This document shows, piece after piece, positions 1-7,705 of a stretch of DNA of 21,163 nt; the stretch's first letter is position 1, and every line of letters begins with the position of its first letter. The notes beneath the pieces are model-generated. The model had not been told where the DNA came from. It worked only from the letters and a program-made list of their open reading frames with translations, and made no database searches. The translations under genes were made by a program, and so were the position numbers. The stretch is taken from NCBI GenBank assembly GCA_038868255.1, contig JAWCTJ010000014.1, forward strand, positions 1-21,163, read 5' to 3'. This stretch comes from DRVV01 sp038868255. GTDB lineage: Archaea; Thermoproteota; Bathyarchaeia; Bathyarchaeales; Bathycorpusculaceae.

Positions 1-338
1 CATGAATTACGAATAACTCTACGTCCATGATTACTAGAGAAAATTCTCCCAAACATCTTCCTAACGCAGAAAACGTAGGGGGGTATCGATTTTAGGAGGC
101 AAAACCAGCCGCAAAATCAACAGGTAGCCGAACAAGCCGTTAAAAGTGGGTAGTGGTCGATGCATGGTAAAATAAGGCATTTTCTTCTAGCTGAAGTGTC
201 CAATAAAGGCATGCATATCTTCATAATGTTGTTGTTCAAAAATACCTGAGGTCAACAACACAAAAGCACAGCATCGCTTCACTTTGATTCATAAGATATC
301 TTGTGAATAAAAATTGTGAGGTTGAGGAGACATCTGCG
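1..338. other. Non-coding stretch at the left edge
   Basis: All six frames are broken by frequent stops, so I see no gene or gene end here. A 21-base-apart inverted repeat of 8 bases, TGTTGTTG at 227-234 and CAACAACA at 253-260, could form a hairpin. On the minus strand, just after the stop of the 339-1127 gene, there is a T-rich run (complement of 307-316) that could serve as an archaeal oligo-T terminator. Neither is strong. Confidence 0.5.
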
Positions 339-1127
339 TTATAAGAAGGTTTTGTCTTTTTCTCTTCTGCGCAGGAAGTAGGCGCTAACCGCAACTGTAA
401 AGGTTGATAAGGCTAAAGCAGCTGTCAAGTTCAGGTTTTCCGGTATAGGCTCCATTGAGAAGTTAGCAACAAGACCCCATGTGTTAGGAATATTTGGGTT
501 GCTGTTTGGAGGCCAGGCAGCCAGCGTTTTTGTGCTTGCATCGTAGGCTGCAATTCTCATTCCAGTGGGCGGCGCATTAGGAATTTGAACATTCCCCGCC
601 GTCTTGCTTGTGTCAACAATCTCCAGAATCCAGTGGGGTTCACTGTGCCATGGAGAAGCACTTATCGAATCCTTCCATATAAGTTCTCCCGGCTGAGGAG
701 TTATTTCAGTCCAGCCTGTGCCTGTACCCCTATACACCTTCAGAGTGGTGTGTCCAATAATTTCTATCTTATAGTCTCCACTGTCAGGGGCTGTGCCTCC
801 AGTGTTCTGATCATCAAAACATATTTGCCAATAATCACCAGTATCATTAGTGTTATCAGTGAAGATTTCAATAATCCACTCCAAACCCAAATTAGTAAAG
901 TCCTGTATGTTATATCCGAACTTTCCAGTGGCGTTACCCCCCATCGGAGTAGCTGGCGTATCCGTCCACTCGTCATTAGATGTCCATTTACCGTCAACAG
1001 TGGCCGTGTTAATAACTATATACTCTATTATAGAATAGTCCGGGTTACCTGCCCTAGTTATCCCAGCATTGATCAGAATTATTGAAATGCAAAGTGCAAG
1101 AATAGCGGCTACCGCAACCCTTCTCAT
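339..1127 (-). CDS. Secreted CBM9/DOMON-like protein with C-terminal sorting/anchor segment
   Basis: A 262-residue protein, probably displayed on the cell surface. Residues 1-26 form a signal peptide (MRR, then a long hydrophobic run, then a small-residue region). The body from about 42 to 222 looks like an all-beta ligand-binding domain: it opens with VDGKWTSNDEW and alternates Trp/Asp-rich strands, like CBM9-like/DOMON domains that bind sugars or other small ligands; this is a fold impression only. The C-terminus (226-262) has PIPEN, one hydrophobic helix (about 232-253) and RRREK, the tripartite layout of archaeosortase-type CTERM substrates. An upstream in-frame ATG at 1142 exists, but it overlaps the GGGGGGTGA ribosome binding site that fits the ATG at 1127, so I take 1127. 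A TATA box at 1171-1180 supports its own promoter. Ligand unknown. Confidence 0.7.
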   Translation of the reverse strand: MRRVAVAAILALCISIILINAGITRAGNPDYSIIEYIVINTATVDGKWTSNDEWTDTPATPMGGNATGKFGYNIQDFTNLGLEWIIEIFTDNTNDTGDYWQICFDDQNTGGTAPDSGDYKIEIIGHTTLKVYRGTGTGWTEITPQPGELIWKDSISASPWHSEPHWILEIVDTSKTAGNVQIPNAPPTGMRIAAYDASTKTLAAWPPNSNPNIPNTWGLVANFSMEPIPENLNLTAALALSTFTVAVSAYFLRRREKDKTFL

Positions 1128-1170
1128 ATCTTCACCCCCCATTCTATCGACTAAATAATCCTCCGTATGT

Positions 1171-1180
1171 TTTTAAATTT
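1171..1180 (-). promoter_or_regulatory. TATA box for the surface-protein gene
   Basis: On the minus strand the sequence reads GGCAAAATTTAAAAACAT, a BRE-plus-TATA-like element. A start about 25 bases downstream falls near 1149, giving a leader of about 22 bases containing GGGGGGTGA before the ATG at 1127. It implies this gene can be transcribed without the structured RNA further upstream. Confidence 0.5.
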
Positions 1181-1341
1181 TGCCTTTACCTTAAAATGCA
1201 GCGGCCTATTCAAAGTTCGAAGGAATTTAAACCCTTTAATGTTTTGTAGTCTAGTTTCAAACCTTACTTTTCGGATTTATTTTAAGCTGGAACATGGCGA
1301 AATAAAGGGACACTACTCGTGCTTTTTAGTGCATTAAAATT

Positions 1342-1485
1342 CAGGTTGGGTCTAAGCCTGGACATACACTTACAGTTCCAGCCACCCTGCTTCTGCCATG
1401 CCTCTCATTTGATGTTATCGCCTGAGAGGTCACAGCCTAGGCGGGCGCTGTACCCGCAAGCTGTCCAAGCCTACTCCCCAACCTG
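1342..1485 (-). ncRNA. Candidate structured RNA, resembling the yybP-ykoY fold in part
   Basis: About 144 bases that fold well as minus-strand RNA. The closing helix is 9 bp: CAGGTTGGG (1485-1477) with CCCAACCTG (1350-1342). Next is an internal loop, GAGTAG (1476-1471) against TTAGA (1355-1351), then a second 9-bp helix, GCTTGGACA (1470-1462) with TGTCCAGGC (1364-1356). Inside are a hairpin ACAGCTT-GCGGG / CCCGC-AGGCTGT (1464-1432, sharing three bases with the second helix) and a hairpin CCTCTCA / TGAGAGG (1429-1401). Both the second helix and the first hairpin need a G-U pair that exists only on the minus strand (C-A mismatch on plus), which fixes the strand. A TATA box lies about 27 bases before it. 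GGGGAGTAG followed at the far end by AGACC matches the conserved P1/L1 part of yybP-ykoY (Mn2+) riboswitches, but I could not find a convincing L3 loop. It could be that class, a loop-E-containing sRNA, or something new. Confidence 0.6.
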
Positions 1486-1506
1486 CACTCCTATTATAGA
1501 GCCTAA

Positions 1507-1517
1507 TATAATTTAAA
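1507..1517 (-). promoter_or_regulatory. TATA box for the structured RNA
   Basis: Minus strand reads TGATTTAAATTATATTAGG. The centre is about 27 bases before position 1485, where the closing helix of the RNA begins. This is the spacing expected between an archaeal TATA box and its transcription start, so the RNA would begin with almost no unpaired leader. Confidence 0.5.
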
Positions 1518-1700
1518 TCATTTGCACTTTTATCAACTTTGAAAAATTTTTAAGGCATTGCCTTTTTGACATATTCAATTAAACTTGGTTATGTATATCT
1601 CGGAAACAGCATTTTTCACCATAAATATATAAATCAAATTTGAGTTTCATTTCAAATTTAACCTCCTATTTCATCAAAAGCTCGCCTTTTTTCAGTCTAA

Positions 1701-1712
1701 AGTTTAAAAAAT
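1701..1712 (+). promoter_or_regulatory. TATA box for the PD-(D/E)XK-like / GPN unit
   Basis: AGTTTAAAAAAT is an archaeal TATA-like element. Transcription would begin near 1732, leaving about 25 bases of leader before the ATG at 1757. The in-frame TTG at 1721 lies upstream of that start point and so is unlikely to be used. Confidence 0.5.
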
Positions 1713-1756
1713 CCATTTAGTTGTTATTTGAAGTATCCGGGGTAACTGGGGATAAG

Positions 1757-2389
1757 ATGACTAAGTCTGAAAAATTCGAGGAAGACCTGAAAACCTTATT
1801 CTCAACATTGAGGCAGGGAATGAACCCTGACAACGTGGAGAAGCTCTGCAACCTCGTGAACCAGCTTGTGGAGCTGCACAAACAGAACCTTGTAAAAATA
1901 AACCATTCAGTGATGGAGCTAATATGCGCAAAACATCTAATTGAGCGCGGTTATGATGTGGAAGTTGAGAAGCCGCTTGCGCCCAGCCTAACCTGTGACC
2001 TCTTTGGGGTTAAGGGCTACGGAAGCCTCATAGTGGAGATAGAAACGGGCTTCGTACCGCCGGAGCATGCCCTAGACCCGCAAACATACCTTGCAGCGCG
2101 CATCGCCAGCAAAATCATCCGCTACAGCGGCTTCGCCGACAAGTTCGCCCTCGGCTTTCCACCATACTATCTAGTGCAGTTCCCTGAATTTTTCGCTCAA
2201 CCTCCAAGGGTGAGAAAAAGGGAGGACCTGACAAAAATTAAAAAACTATGTGACAGATACTACCACAACCCTCCAGTAAGTCTTGAAGAAATAAAAAACG
2301 CCAGGGTACACACCGTCTATGTAATAGATGTGGATGCAGCATCCATTATGGAGGTTAACCCTGAGGATTACATAAAGAAAGCAAGCTGA
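1757..2389 (+). CDS. Uncharacterised archaeal protein with PD-(D/E)XK-like core
   Basis: A 210-residue soluble protein I cannot name. Residues 1-50 are helical and charged. From 52 to about 100 it looks like a restriction-endonuclease fold: a helix with E54 (MELICAKHLIERG), a strand with D81, a loop, then the strand LIVEIETG with E94. In active nucleases the ExK motif would carry Lys at position 96; here it is Glu, so activity is uncertain. The C-terminal half (105-210) is helical with a Pro/Tyr-rich stretch at 135-150. The start at 1757 is chosen because GGGGATAAG precedes the ATG and because a TATA box at 1701-1712 puts the transcript start downstream of the longer TTG alternative. The next gene, a GPN GTPase, begins 38 bases after its stop on the same strand, so they are probably one operon. 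Confidence 0.75.
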   Translation: MTKSEKFEEDLKTLFSTLRQGMNPDNVEKLCNLVNQLVELHKQNLVKINHSVMELICAKHLIERGYDVEVEKPLAPSLTCDLFGVKGYGSLIVEIETGFVPPEHALDPQTYLAARIASKIIRYSGFADKFALGFPPYYLVQFPEFFAQPPRVRKREDLTKIKKLCDRYYHNPPVSLEEIKNARVHTVYVIDVDAASIMEVNPEDYIKKAS

Positions 2390-2427
2390 AAAATCACGTT
2401 AGCATCCAACCCTGATTGGGGTTTAAA

Positions 2428-3147
2428 ATGGACGTCGTCATCTTAGGGACAGCTGGTTCCGGTAAAAGCCTCCTAACAAGCGAGTTCGGTAAATACTTGA
2501 TGGCTGAGGGCTACAGTGTAAGCTATACCAACCTAGACCCTGGATGCACGGTTCTCCCCTACAAATGCGACTTTGATGTCAGATCAAAATTCACCGTAGA
2601 GTCGATTATGCAAAGAGAATTCCTCGGCCCGAACGGCGCCATGCTAAGGGCCATGGAAAAGCTTGGAAGAATTAGAATACCCCATTTCAACGCAGACTTC
2701 AACCTCATAGACACTCCGGGACAGCTTGAGGTCTTCGCCTTTCACAAATCCGGTCCAAAAATAATCGGCAAATTTGAAAAGCCTGTAGGCCTATTTCTCA
2801 TCGACGCAACCATAGGCTTAAGGGATATGCCTGCTGCTTATCTATACTCCCTAGCGGTGAGATATAGGCTAGGAATAGACATGATCACCATGGTGAATAA
2901 GGCTGATTTGCTCAGCGGAACTGAGGCGGAAAGAATCCGGCGTTTTTTAACAACACCTTCATCGCAGAAGCGGATCCTTAAGAGAGCAGGGGTATTGGCC
3001 GACATATACATGCCCCTGTCAGAAATGCTTGAAAAAGCAGTTCCAGCCCAGCGTATACCCTTGGTTTCAGCTAAAGATGGAATTGGCTTTATGGATCTTT
3101 TAAGCATGCTCTATGAAATTAAATGCGTATGCGGAGATCTTACATGA
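2428..3147 (+). CDS. GPN-loop GTPase
   Basis: A 239-residue cytoplasmic GTPase of the GPN family (SIMIBI class), known as homodimers in archaea and linked to RNA polymerase assembly in eukaryotes. All motifs are visible: P-loop GTAGSGKS at 7-14, the defining Gly-Pro-Asn insertion at 67-69 (LGPNGA), switch II DTPGQ at 95-99, base-recognition NKAD at 157-160, and SAK at 214-216. Length fits the family. A TTG at 2416 extends it by four residues, but TGGGGT placed just before the ATG at 2428 favours the shorter form, which begins directly on the first beta strand. It follows the PD-(D/E)XK-like gene closely, suggesting co-transcription. Confidence 0.92.
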   Translation: MDVVILGTAGSGKSLLTSEFGKYLMAEGYSVSYTNLDPGCTVLPYKCDFDVRSKFTVESIMQREFLGPNGAMLRAMEKLGRIRIPHFNADFNLIDTPGQLEVFAFHKSGPKIIGKFEKPVGLFLIDATIGLRDMPAAYLYSLAVRYRLGIDMITMVNKADLLSGTEAERIRRFLTTPSSQKRILKRAGVLADIYMPLSEMLEKAVPAQRIPLVSAKDGIGFMDLLSMLYEIKCVCGDLT

Positions 3148-3259
3148 AAGCATACAGCCAAACTCTGCGAAATTTTTAATTAAGCTGCTTTCCATCTGTT
3201 GAACATCTTGAGGTCACCTGCTATAACTAGGCGAATAAGCGTAGCTGGGCATCCTGTTG

Positions 3260-4171
3260 ATGAATGCTGCAAAATCAGATAATGCCGAGAAACGTAAAAC
3301 CATTAAAGTTGATCTTCTGCTCATAGGAATGAGTTTCATTTGGGGCCTCAACTTCACAGTTATAAAATCCGCGCTTGACCACTTCTCCCCAGTTGTTTTC
3401 AACGCTATAAGGTTCACGGTGGCCTCGCTTCTTCTATTGCTAATCCTAAAGCTAAAAGAGAAAAGCGTCAAAATCGACAGAGAAGATGTAAAGAGATTCC
3501 TGCTCCTAGCCCTTATAGGAAACTCCATATACCAGATCCTATTCATTAATGGCATTTTCCGCACCACAGCCGGAAACTCCTCGCTTATTCTGGCCACAAC
3601 CCCCATATTCGTCGCCATGTTCGGCTCCTTTATAGGCGTCGAAAAAATAGGGCGCAGATTCTGGCAGGGCGTAACACTTTCCTTTATTGGCGTGTCCATG
3701 ATAATTCTGGGCTCAGGAAAGCCCCTCACCCTCACCATTCAAAGCCTGATGGGCGATATACTCATTTTATCGGGAACAATATGCTGGTCAGTTTACACAG
3801 TCCTCTCTAAACCCTTACTGAATCGATACTCACCATTAAAGCTCACAGCAGTAACCATAGCAATGGGAACTCCGCCGCTAATTCTTCTAGCCATTCCATA
3901 CCTGCCCGCACAGGACTGGAACCTTATAGGAACATGGGACTGGCTTGGGCTATTCTATTCCTCATGCCTCGCTGTGGCAGTAGGCTACACGATATGGTAC
4001 TCTGGTGTAAGTCATGTCGGAGGCGCCAAAACATCCCTATACGAATACCTTATAACAGTCATAGCCGTGGCTACAGCATGGCTACTTCTAAACGAAACCA
4101 TGACTCCAATTCAAATTTTAGGCGCAACACTAGCCCTCACTGGGCTATACCGCTCAAGAAAATCAAAATAA
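3260..4171 (+). CDS. EamA/DMT-superfamily transporter, ten membrane helices
   Basis: A 303-residue inner-membrane carrier of the drug/metabolite transporter superfamily. Two homologous halves of about five helices each are visible (roughly residues 12-145 and 155-298). The first half starts with the GMSFIWGLNF signature and the second with the matching ILSGTICWSVYTVLSK; the end of the second half, EYLITVIAVATAWLLLNE, is typical of EamA. Substrates of such proteins range from amino acids to nucleotide sugars and cannot be read from sequence. TTG at 3257 immediately precedes ATG at 3260; I take the ATG. No clear ribosome binding site lies close to it. An in-frame TAG about 30 bases upstream rules out a longer form. 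AT-rich TTTTTAATTAA near 3174 could be its TATA box. Confidence 0.88.
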   Translation: MNAAKSDNAEKRKTIKVDLLLIGMSFIWGLNFTVIKSALDHFSPVVFNAIRFTVASLLLLLILKLKEKSVKIDREDVKRFLLLALIGNSIYQILFINGIFRTTAGNSSLILATTPIFVAMFGSFIGVEKIGRRFWQGVTLSFIGVSMIILGSGKPLTLTIQSLMGDILILSGTICWSVYTVLSKPLLNRYSPLKLTAVTIAMGTPPLILLAIPYLPAQDWNLIGTWDWLGLFYSSCLAVAVGYTIWYSGVSHVGGAKTSLYEYLITVIAVATAWLLLNETMTPIQILGATLALTGLYRSRKSK

Positions 4172-4219
4172 TCAAATGGTCTCTCACCGTCATCCACCAT
4201 TTCCCCCTAGGTTAAAAAG

Positions 4220-4229
4220 TTTTAAATAT
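4220..4229 (+). promoter_or_regulatory. TATA box for the PQQ-propeller gene
   Basis: AAAAAGTTTTAAATATCC is a strong archaeal BRE-plus-TATA match. It predicts a start near 4250, with a short leader that carries AGGTG before the ATG at 4268. Confidence 0.6.
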
Positions 4230-4267
4230 CCATAAACGTAGCTAATAACCTATAAGGTGTATTAAAA

Positions 4268-6907
4268 ATGGGAAAAAACACCTTGAGATACTCAATTATT
4301 GCCACGGTTTCTATAATGGTGCTCATTCTGGCGCCATTAATGGCGGCTCTTCCAGCATCAGCTCAGGCAATAAGCGAGATCCCCACATGGCTATACATAA
4401 CGGTTTCACCAAACCCTGTGGGTGTAAACCAGCTAGTTTACGTTAACGCCTTCTTCAGCAAACCCCTGCCAACATCCGGAATGGCAAATACAGGCGACAT
4501 GTATGAAAACGTCACCGTTAGAGTGACGAAGCCAGACGGATCAGTGGATGTTTACGGTCCCTACGTATCTGACGCTGTAGGCGGAATATGGTTCTCCTTC
4601 AAGCCTGATCAGGTTGGCGAATGGAAACTTCAGGCTTTCTATCCAGGCGAGGTGCTTGACCTCAAGAACTCAAAGAATCCTGGCGCTACTCCCCTAGTCT
4701 TTGGAGGCTGGACACCGCTTCCAGTTGGCGCCCGTGTCAAACCAGCCCAAAGCGAGGTCATTACTCTAATAGTGCAGCAGGAACCCGTGGGCTACAATTA
4801 TCAGACGCCTCCGCTTCCAAGTGAGTACTGGTTCCGCCCCATATACTCCACAAACTGGAAGTGGGGTGAGAACTTCGGTTGCGGATGCTGGTTTGGTCTA
4901 CGATCCCCAAGCTTTGCGACAACAGGCATGTATGATGGAATGGGTAACTTCAACCCCTATGACAAGGCGCCCAACACCGCGCACATAGTGTGGACTAAGC
5001 CAACGCACTTTGGAGGTCAGCCCGGAGCCCCCATACCCTCTGACCAAATGAGCCAGTACATGTCAACAACAATAGCGACATCCTTCTTCGAACCCATAAT
5101 CCTTAACGGCATTTTATACTACACGAAATTTGCTGGTCCAACTGCTCAAGTCGCTGGGTGGGTTGCAATAGACCTCCGCACCGGGAAAACCCTCTGGGAG
5201 CGGACTGCAGGCCAATCCGGCAACGAAGTCCTAAGAATGGGTACGCTAGTGCGCTATCACTCCATACAGGAGTTCGGCAGCTGGGCATTACTGTGGAGCG
5301 TTGACCAGCCGACATCCTTCTTTGGTCAGCCAACCACTTACAGAATCTACGATCCCTTCACAGGAACATACCTTGCTGAAATTAAAAATATCAATAATCT
5401 GCAGAACTTCATCCTTGACTTGGAAAATGAAGGGGCAATTGGCGACCTTATCGGATGGTACATTGAACGCGGCAACCTTGTTAAGTGGAGCGCAACTGAA
5501 TGTTTCATGAGCAACAACTGGGCTCGAGAAACCTATCGGCCGACTGGAACATATAACTGGAGCTCCGGTGTTCTTTGGCGTAAACCCATCCCCGCCACCT
5601 ATAATGGAGTGCCAATATCCCTGAGCATCGCGGCAGTAACTCCAGAAGTAATCCTGCTCAGGTATGCCCCTGGCCCAGGCATGTTCCTACCTACAAGCTT
5701 CGGCTGGCAAATAACATGCGGAGTTAGTGCTAAAACAGGCGAGCTACTCTGGGGTCCAATAAACCAGACGCTTCCATATCTGCAGGACATTTCCGTGTTA
5801 GCGGCACGCGACGGCGTCTACGTCCTTGGCAACAAAGATACGCACGAAGTGTATGGTTACAGTCTCAAAAATGGTCAGAAACTGTGGGGTCCCGTTAAGC
5901 TTCCTGGCAACGCTTGGAGCGTAATATCTTGGGCTGCTGAAATCGCCTACGGCAAAGTCATAGTATTTGACTATGGCGGCTACGTGAACGCTCTAAACAA
6001 GGATACCGGGGAACTCCTATGGAGTTTCAACACTGGCAGCTCCGCTTATGACACGCCCTACGGCACCTATGTGCTATGGCAGTTCGGAACCCACAGCATA
6101 GCTGACGGAAAAATATTCCTATCCGAAGGCAGCATGTACAACCCGCCGCTGCACCCTGCTTGGAGAATAGCTATAGACCTTGAAACTGGCAAGCTTGTTT
6201 GGAAACTCCTAAGCTACAGCGGTAGATGCCCAGGCGCCGTGGCCGATGGCTTCCTGGTACAATGGAACAGCTTTGACAGTCAGATATACTGCATAGGCAA
6301 GGGTCCAAGCAGAACCGTTCTAGCAGCCAAACCCGAGGTCACCCAGGTCGGCGGATCCCTCCTAATAGAAGGCAAGGTTCTGGACAATTCGCCTGGCACC
6401 AGTCAAAACGGCATAATCGAACGCTTCCCCGATGGCTTGCCAGCTGTAAGCGATGAGGACATGAGTCCATGGATGGAGTACGTTTACATGCAGCAGATCA
6501 AGCCTGAAAACCCAAGAGGCGTCAATGTCAAACTCTACGCCATAGACGAGAAGGGTGCCGCCACCTACATAGACACGGTTTGCACAGACCCTGCTAATGG
6601 CGGGGTCTTTAGACTGTTATGGACTCCTCCCTCCAAGGGCACATACATCATAGTGGCCGAATTCGAAGGCTCAGAATCCTACTATCCATCCCGTGCAACA
6701 ACAGTAGTAGGTGTGGAAGAGGCTCCAACCCCACCAGAATATGCAACGCCGGGACAGGTTGGATCTGTTGGATCAGCAGTTGAATCGGTGCGATCAACAG
6801 TTGAATCTCAGCAGTTCACGATAAACGTGCTTCTAGCCCTAGTTGTCATAGCCATAGTCATAGGCGTAGCCAACATATTCCTCATCCTCAGAAAGGCAAG
6901 TAAATAG
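4268..6907 (+). CDS. Large secreted PQQ-like beta-propeller protein with C-terminal membrane anchor
   Basis: An 879-residue extracellular protein. Residues 1-33 are a signal peptide ending in PASAQA. Residues 40-170 look like an immunoglobulin-like or immunoglobulin-type beta domain (NVTVRVTKPDGSVDVYGPY, then a GEWKLQAFYPG strand). From about 230 to 680 there are PQQ/pyrrolo-quinoline-type propeller blades, seen as repeated D-x-x-T/N-G-x-x-L-W motifs at about 302-310, 489-495, 533-540, 578-585 and 638-645. From 685 to about 825 there is a second beta domain (GTYIIVAEFEGSESYYPS). A single helix at about 852-873 followed by LRKASK anchors it, active part outside. CGC at 205-207 is unusual for a secreted protein. 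The quinone-binding catalytic residues of true PQQ dehydrogenases are not evident, so it is more likely a structural or binding propeller than an enzyme. Codon choice is richer in C/G than its neighbours. Confidence 0.85.
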   Translation: MGKNTLRYSIIATVSIMVLILAPLMAALPASAQAISEIPTWLYITVSPNPVGVNQLVYVNAFFSKPLPTSGMANTGDMYENVTVRVTKPDGSVDVYGPYVSDAVGGIWFSFKPDQVGEWKLQAFYPGEVLDLKNSKNPGATPLVFGGWTPLPVGARVKPAQSEVITLIVQQEPVGYNYQTPPLPSEYWFRPIYSTNWKWGENFGCGCWFGLRSPSFATTGMYDGMGNFNPYDKAPNTAHIVWTKPTHFGGQPGAPIPSDQMSQYMSTTIATSFFEPIILNGILYYTKFAGPTAQVAGWVAIDLRTGKTLWERTAGQSGNEVLRMGTLVRYHSIQEFGSWALLWSVDQPTSFFGQPTTYRIYDPFTGTYLAEIKNINNLQNFILDLENEGAIGDLIGWYIERGNLVKWSATECFMSNNWARETYRPTGTYNWSSGVLWRKPIPATYNGVPISLSIAAVTPEVILLRYAPGPGMFLPTSFGWQITCGVSAKTGELLWGPINQTLPYLQDISVLAARDGVYVLGNKDTHEVYGYSLKNGQKLWGPVKLPGNAWSVISWAAEIAYGKVIVFDYGGYVNALNKDTGELLWSFNTGSSAYDTPYGTYVLWQFGTHSIADGKIFLSEGSMYNPPLHPAWRIAIDLETGKLVWKLLSYSGRCPGAVADGFLVQWNSFDSQIYCIGKGPSRTVLAAKPEVTQVGGSLLIEGKVLDNSPGTSQNGIIERFPDGLPAVSDEDMSPWMEYVYMQQIKPENPRGVNVKLYAIDEKGAATYIDTVCTDPANGGVFRLLWTPPSKGTYIIVAEFEGSESYYPSRATTVVGVEEAPTPPEYATPGQVGSVGSAVESVRSTVESQQFTINVLLALVVIAIVIGVANIFLILRKASK

Positions 6908-6933
6908 CTGAACACCAATCACACCCCCTCTAC

Positions 6934-6939
6934 TTTTTT
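6934..6939 (+). terminator. Oligo-T terminator candidate
   Basis: A run of six T follows a C-rich stretch about 27 bases after the stop of the propeller gene. Archaeal polymerases commonly stop at such T-runs without a hairpin. Confidence 0.35.
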
Positions 6940-7065
6940 AATCGGAACAAAATTGAGCATTCAATTATACAGCATCTTAGGCTAATGCTGCCCTAATTAC
7001 ATGCTGCTCATCCGGAAAAGTTAATTAACTAAAAGTTTTCATCTAACTTATCGCTAAAATCCGCT

Positions 7066-7143
7066 GCCCTGGTAGTATAGTCCGGTTTAGTATCAGCGGC
7101 TGTCGCCCGCTGGACCCGGGTTCAAATCCCGGCCAGGGCGCCA
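7066..7143 (+). tRNA. tRNA-Asp (anticodon GTC), CCA encoded
   Basis: The cloverleaf is complete. The acceptor stem is GCCCTGG (7066-7072) with CCAGGGC (7133-7139), discriminator G7140, then encoded CCA at 7141-7143. The anticodon arm is AGCGG / CCGCT with loop CTGTCGC, giving anticodon GTC for aspartate. The T arm is CCGGG-TTCAAAT-CCCGG. There is no intron. The high GC of the stems against an AT-rich surround is usual for thermophilic or moderately thermophilic archaea. Confidence 0.97.
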
Positions 7144-7248
7144 AAACCTCCTAACTTATGCCCCCCATCTTATTCGACGCGTTGCCTGTTTATTCTTATA
7201 GATAAATGATTGCTGAAAATAGATGAGAAAATAGGGATGTATTTTGCT

Positions 7249-7272
7249 TTAAGCTTCGTGTTTGAGGCTTAA
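7249..7272 (+). terminator. Inverted repeat between convergent genes
   Basis: TTAAGCTTC and GAGGCTTAA form a 9-bp stem with one G-U pair around a 6-base loop, between the plus-strand tRNA and the end of the minus-strand gene at 7315. It may act as a terminator. No T-run follows directly, so this is weak. Confidence 0.25.
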
Positions 7273-7314
7273 TTGCTTCGATAATGAATTAGACGGCATA
7301 TCCATTCTGAATTA

Positions 7315-7644
7315 TCATCTTCTTAACCATGCAATTAATGCTCCTACCATGAATCCAACTATTATTGGCCCTGCTATCAAAAGTCCCAACATACTCATGA
7401 GATTTAAGATCGCTTCTTTTGCTTGAGCACCGTATTCCCCAAGTTTTGGAGCAAGATCCTCTAGGCTAAAACTTAGACTCCACACGTTCAAAATTACGCC
7501 TATGACCAGTATTGCTATGAAGGCGATGATGTACTTAATCACCTTGACCGTGATGTAGCCCAATGCGAATCCAAGAAGGAATTGTATTACTAGAACCGCA
7601 AGCACTGTGGGATTCTGCATCGCCTGAAATAGCATATCAATCAT
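7315..7644 (-). CDS. Small FUN14-like membrane protein
   Basis: A 109-residue integral membrane protein. Three hydrophobic segments are visible: about 13-33 (ending in the glycine-rich FALGYITVK), 36-52, and 86-106 (LLIAGPIIVGFMVGALIAWL). The G-x-x-x-G-Y pattern followed by KVIKYIIAFIAILVIGV resembles the archaeal FUN14 family, whose role in prokaryotes is unknown; the assignment is tentative. GGTGTGAT stands eight or so bases before the ATG, and a TATA box at 7677-7684 suggests it is also transcribed alone, although it follows the Lon-like protease on the same strand by 61 bases. Confidence 0.75.
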   Translation of the reverse strand: MIDMLFQAMQNPTVLAVLVIQFLLGFALGYITVKVIKYIIAFIAILVIGVILNVWSLSFSLEDLAPKLGEYGAQAKEAILNLMSMLGLLIAGPIIVGFMVGALIAWLRR

Positions 7645-7676
7645 TCAACATCACACCACTAATTCTGCTTGTAGGA

Positions 7677-7684
7677 GTATAAAA
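7677..7684 (-). promoter_or_regulatory. TATA box for the FUN14-like gene
   Basis: Minus strand reads CCTTTTATACTCC. A start about 26 bases downstream (near 7653) leaves a leader of roughly ten bases, with GGTGTGAT near its edge. Confidence 0.4.
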
Positions 7685-7705
7685 GGATTGGCGAACGCAC
7701 CCTTT

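Noticed and set aside
227..260. TGTTGTTG ... CAACAACA inverted repeat
   Set aside because: Low complexity, an 18-base loop and no neighbouring gene that it would serve; likely chance.
585..1085. Plus-strand 166-codon open frame
   Set aside because: It is antisense to the secreted protein, which has a signal peptide, anchor, ribosome binding site and promoter.
1342..1485. Plus-strand reading of the RNA as a cobalamin or TPP riboswitch (GCTGTACCCGCAAGCTGT and CTGAGAGG look alike)
   Set aside because: The B12 box and the other conserved TPP parts are absent, and two helices lose a pair on the plus strand.
1319..1516. Plus-strand open frame of 65 codons in the large gap
   Set aside because: It lies exactly on the structured RNA, is rich in Cys, His and Pro without any domain look, and has no ribosome binding site.
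3214..3738. Minus-strand 174-codon open frame over the EamA gene
   Set aside because: Shadow of the transporter; its translation has no domain character.
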